From positions 23,260,064-23,324,063 of the forward strand of contig NC_135558.1 of assembly GCF_964340395.1 (NCBI RefSeq): a DNA stretch of 64,000 bases, given 5' to 3'. Source of the stretch: Glandiceps talaboti. Its lineage: Eukaryota > Hemichordata > Enteropneusta > Spengelidae. Positions within the stretch are counted from its first letter, which is position 1, and each line of letters starts with the position of its first letter. Below, one piece after another: positions 1 to 64,000 of the stretch. Below the pieces are notes generated by a model. That model did not search any database. It was not told the origin of the DNA and was given only the letters and a program-made list of their open reading frames with translations. Position numbers and translations under genes: made by a program.

Positions 1-758
1 GGAAGTATATTGGATTCTGCTACAACAGCATTGATGCTATTTTCATTCCTGAAGGAAGGGACTATTAAAATGGGCTCTGTTTTTCCGTCCGTCCATCTGT
101 GTGTGCGTCCATGCATCTGTCTGGCTGTGCGTCCATATGTCATTTATATGACATTGAAATAGCCTATTTTATTTTCAAACCTGGCACAGAGGTAACCAGG
201 TTTGATTAAAATACTAGTAGGCTATGTCCATGTCATGATATGGGACATATGCATGTCATTTTGTTTTGTGACATGTGTAAATTTGACTGTATCTGTGGTC
301 AAAAATCAACATTTACTGCTTAACTCAAAAACTGTAACACATACAGACCCAAATCAAGTGTCTAACCCCCCCCATATTATCAGGTGCAAGCTTAGTTTTA
401 AGACTACCACATAACTCAACGTCATTTATACATCGAGATCCCATTCAAACGTCTTTCCCCATATTATCAGGTGTAAGCTTTCTTTTCAGGCTTATAGACC
501 TTTGACATGGACTTTGGCCCTCAGGGTCACTCCTGCCATTTCCTGCATAAACAGTCACATTATACTATGTGTATAGTATTTGTGCCTCATGTTCTTTCCA
601 GTCATGTATTTGAGGGGACTGTCTTTTACTAAGACTGACTGTATTTTTCATACCAGCATTTAAATAAAGGTCATAGTGTGACCAGGTCATAAATAATAGT
701 TTTGTTAATTTTGTGTGATGCCTCAATAACCAAACCTTTTATGTTGTGTTTTTCATAG
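1..758 (+). other. Upstream intron, with hairpin/GTCC-type repeat
   Basis: Intronic sequence before the first visible exon. A short TTCCTGAAGGAA palindrome-like start near 47 is followed by GGGACTATT, a GTCCGTCC/ATCTGTCT tract (86-140) and spaced imperfect modules containing 'taactcaaaaactgta' and 'atattatcaggtg' (about 315-480). No coding exon is recognised. Confidence 0.55.
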
Positions 759-60682
<59,924 letters not shown>

Positions 60683-60899
60683 GTTTGTCACTATTTATAT
60701 TCTAGTTGGTCTATTTTCATGATTCTGGATGTGAAGTTGAACTTTTATTTCTGTACTGATTAAGAAATAGCACAAAGAATAATAACACATTACCTTATGT
60801 TAGAGGGTCAAAGTACAGCAAAATGATATCATACACATCCATAGAAATACATGTTTAACATATTATAAAGTCAAGGTCTCAACCCAGGAATTGAATGAT

Positions 60900-61990
60900 T
60901 TTTAGCACAAATGAACTGATAAGGTTCAGAATAAATGCTAAAGGCTTGGTGTGGTGTCTGTCCATCTGTCTATGTGTGTCTATGTATATGTGTGTGAACA
61001 AAAACCGCCAGACTGATTGCCTTGGTATTTGGTGGGGACAGTACTTTTGGTGTCTAGTTCAGAAATGTTGAAAGCAAATGATCGCATCACAGGTGTGTGA
61101 TTTTGGTCAAAAAATGTCATTTTTGGTCAAAAAACTTAAAATAAAAAACTACTAGTAGTAGTACTAGACAGATTGGTCTGAAATTTGGTGGGAATATTCT
61201 TAGGGGTGTGTAGGTTAAGATTTGTTCAAGGCATAATTAGTTCATCTGTAATATGCAAATTAGGATTAAAAATGTGTCTTTTTGGTCAAACATCTTTAAT
61301 TCCAAAACTGTTTTGCAGATTGGCCTGAAATTTAATGGGGATGCATTTGGGGGTGTATAGATGAAGAAAGTACTAAGCATATAATGATATCATCAGCAAT
61401 ATTCAAAGTAGGTTTGAAAATGCAAATTTTTGTCAAGAAATTATATCTCAAAAAGTACTTAAAAATGTGATATACAGTGTGGGATTTCCAGTATTATTTT
61501 AATGAGTGTACCATCATGTTCAAATTTTTTACATTTACAAAAAGTCAGTCAGACTGAAATTTGGTGAGATGTTTTGAGACGTGTTATTCTGCAGATTTTG
61601 TTCAGAACATTATGACACAATTGGCCCTAGCAACCATGACCACACCCTTCAAAACAACCAAATGCCAGACTGAGTATATTTTGCTAAAATAACAATACCA
61701 TCTGGTAGGCAAGTGAGTAAACAGTCAAAAAAGTATGCAAATATCCCTAGCAACCAGGACCACACCAATAGCAACAGCCAAATGATGGTGTCTTTCACAT
61801 AGATACCAGGGACAAATGAACATTCAAAAGTGTATGCAAATATGCCTAGTAACAAGACCACGCTCATGGCAACAGCCAAATGATCACATAAAGATAACAG
61901 GGATTAATAGACAAATGAACATTCAAAAAATGTATGCAAATATACCTAGCGACAAGACCATGCCCATAGCAACAGGCAAATGATCACGTA
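60900..61990 (+). repeat. Family A dispersed repeat copy
   Basis: Head AGCACAAATGAACTGATAAG (60904) with a partial right arm, GTCTGTCCATCTGTC tract, body modules ('ctgaaatttggtgggaatat', 'aatatgcaaattagg', 61000-61440), a module on AGTCTGAAATTTGGTG (61550), then four tandem modules with CTAGCAACCATGACCAC, 'agcaacaggcaaatgatcac' (61620-61990). No tail is found; the 28-bp array begins instead. Confidence 0.8.
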
Positions 61991-61997
61991 CTTCTAT

Positions 61998-62490
61998 ATT
62001 GCAATCAGTGATTCACTATAGCTTCATACAGATCAATGATGCACTATAGCTACATACAGATAGTGATCCACTATAGCTACATACAGATCAGTGATGCACT
62101 ATAGCTACATATAGATCAATGATGCACTATAGCTACATACAGATTAGTGATGCACTATAGCTACATACAGATAGTGATGCACTATAGCTACATAAAAATC
62201 AATGATACTGTAGCTACATACAGATCAATGATGCACTATAGCTACATACAGATCAATGATGCACTATATCTACATACAGATTAATGATGCACTATAGCTA
62301 CATACAGATAGTGATGCACTATAGCTACATAAAAATCAATGATACTGTAGCTACATACAGATCAATGATGCACTATAGCTACATACAGATCAATGATGCA
62401 CTATAGCTACATACAGATCAATGATGCACTATAGCTACATACAGATCAGTGATGCACTATAGCTACATACAGATAGTGATTCACTATAGC
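61998..62490 (+). repeat. Minisatellite, 27/28-bp unit, left part
   Basis: Units carry GATGCACTATAGCTACATAC and AGATCAAT (28 bp), or AGATAGT (27 bp). About 18 copies before the LTR-like insertion. Confidence 0.96.
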
Positions 62491-62997
62491 TGTATGATCT
62501 ACAAATCCTACCTCTGTCACCCTGTCTGATCACTCAAGCTAGCTACTTCAGAGACGCGTTGTTGTATGTTCAAAGTCTTTAATTACTGTTCATTGTGTTA
62601 CTGACAATTGAATCATGAACGAACGAAGCTACAAACGAACGGTTCTACAAGAAAATAAAAACGGAAAATACATTTCAATTATATTTAAATTACGGCGTCC
62701 AACCACACCCAAACTGCGACATGCAGGTCCAGCACATTGTCCCGCAAAGAATAGTGACTTCTTCTCACTTAAAATTTAATGGAACAAAAAAAAACTCACC
62801 TTAGACAGTAGCGTCTTCAGGGGACAAAGTACGTTGGCCGCTGCTGTTGGCTATAAAGACCTCCCACCAACGACTCGGAGCATAAACTAAACTATACAAA
62901 TCTCTACATGAAGGTACAGACCAACACGGCCAATTTGAATAATACTACCGTACAGTTGTACATAAATCTAGCCAATCAGAGCAGCACTTACAATAGC
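62486..62997. mobile_element. Solo-LTR-like insertion (502 bp) with 5-bp target-site duplication
   Basis: The 28-bp array is interrupted by 62491-62992, which begins TGTATGATCT and ends GCACTTACA (TG...CA termini, TGTA/TACA). ATAGC, part of the array unit, occurs directly on both sides (62486-62490 and 62993-62997). Size, termini and duplication fit a solo LTR of a retrotransposon. The interior has TATAAAG (62851), AATAAAA (plus strand, about 62646) and, on the minus strand, AAGGTGAGT and ATTAAAG, so orientation is undecided. There is no coding capacity. Confidence 0.8.
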
Positions 62998-64000
62998 TAC
63001 ATACAGATCAATGATGCACTATAGCTACATACAGATCAGTGATGCACTATAGCTACATACAGATAGTGATGCACTATAGCTACATACAGATAGTGATGCA
63101 CTATAGCTACATACAGATCAATGATGCACTATAGCTACACAGATACTGATGCACTATAGCTACATACAGATCAGTGATGCACTATAGCTACATACAGATA
63201 GTGATGCACTATAGCTACATACAGATCAGTGATGCAATATAGCTACATACAGATAGTGATGCACTATAGCTACATAAAAATCAATGATACTGTAGCTACA
63301 TACAGATCAATGATGCACTATAGCTACATACAGATCAATGATGCACTATAGCTACATACAGATCAGTGATGCACTATAGCTACATACAGATCAATGATGC
63401 ACTATAGCTTCATACAGATCAATGATGCACTATAGCTACATACAGAGGTGTGATTCACTATAGCTACATACAGATCAATGATGCACTATAGCTACATACA
63501 GATCAATGATTCACTATAGCTACATACAGATCAGTGATTCACTATAGCTACATACAGATCAATGATGCACTATAGCTACATACAGATCAGTGATAGCTAC
63601 ATACACATCAATGATGCACTATAGCTACATACAGATCAATGATGCACTATAGCTACATACAGATCAATGATGCACTATAGCTACATACAGATAGTGATGC
63701 ACTATAGCTACATACAGATCAATGATGCACTATAGCTACACAGATACTGATGCACTATAGCTACATACAGATCAGTGATGCACTATAGCTACATACAGAT
63801 AGTGATGCACTATAGCTACATACAGATCAGTGATGCACTATAGCTACATACAGATAGTGATGCACTATAGCTACATAAAAATCAATGATACTGTAGCTAC
63901 ATACAGATCAATGATGCACTATAGCTACATACAGATCAATGATGCACTATAGCTACATACAGATCAGTGATGCACTATAGCTACATACAGATCAATGATG
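62998..64000 (+). repeat. Minisatellite, 27/28-bp unit, right part with 601-bp higher-order repeat
   Basis: The array continues to the window edge, about 36 copies. The marker variants ACACAGATACTG and ACATAAAAATCAATGATACT recur in the same order about 601 bp apart (63137 versus 63738), showing segmental duplication inside the array. Confidence 0.95.

Overview
This is animal nuclear DNA, not a microbial locus. It shows GT-AG introns of 0.3 to 9.8 kb, long (GT)n microsatellites, many minisatellites, tRNA-derived SINEs, non-LTR retrotransposon fragments and MITE-like elements. The repeat style and the single NTE-type gene suggest a marine invertebrate, but the sequence alone does not give the species or phylum.

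One host gene spans almost the whole window on the + strand. It is the central and catalytic part of a neuropathy target esterase-like lysophospholipase (PNPLA6/PNPLA7, Drosophila swiss cheese). I place 18 coding exons between 759 and 60682. They join in one frame, 2877 nt or 959 codons, with a consensus GT donor and AG acceptor at every junction. They encode the end of cyclic-nucleotide-binding-like domain 1, a linker, CNB-like domains 2 and 3, and the patatin catalytic domain with its GGGGARG oxyanion loop, GTSIG nucleophile and DGG aspartate. The 5' exons (transmembrane N terminus, start of CNB1) and the 3' exons (end of patatin, C terminus) lie outside the window.

Everything else is intronic. 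Intron 2 holds a 3.8 kb satellite of 26-bp units. Intron 3 holds 53-bp and 39-bp arrays, two head-to-head LINE fragments and a SINE with perfect target-site duplications. Introns 4 and 5 hold two LINE copies, one running into a 33-bp minisatellite, and a 1.07 kb hAT-like element. Intron 7 holds a second SINE, a MULE-like foldback element and two blocks of 151-bp repeats. Intron 13 holds a piggyBac-like remnant and several hairpin-headed repeats. Introns 15 to 17 hold a hairpin, a 39-bp array, a 15 x 27-residue antisense ORF next to a fragment that resembles transposon-derived (DUF6589-type) proteins, and a 58-bp array. The last intron holds a 28-bp array split by a 502-bp solo-LTR-like insertion.

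The most unusual pattern is a recurrent architecture: a short palindrome, then a GTCTG/GTCC or (GT)n tract, then spaced imperfect repeats. It occurs in at least five sequence-unrelated families in this one gene. I see no prokaryotic system, CRISPR array, rRNA or standalone tRNA gene.
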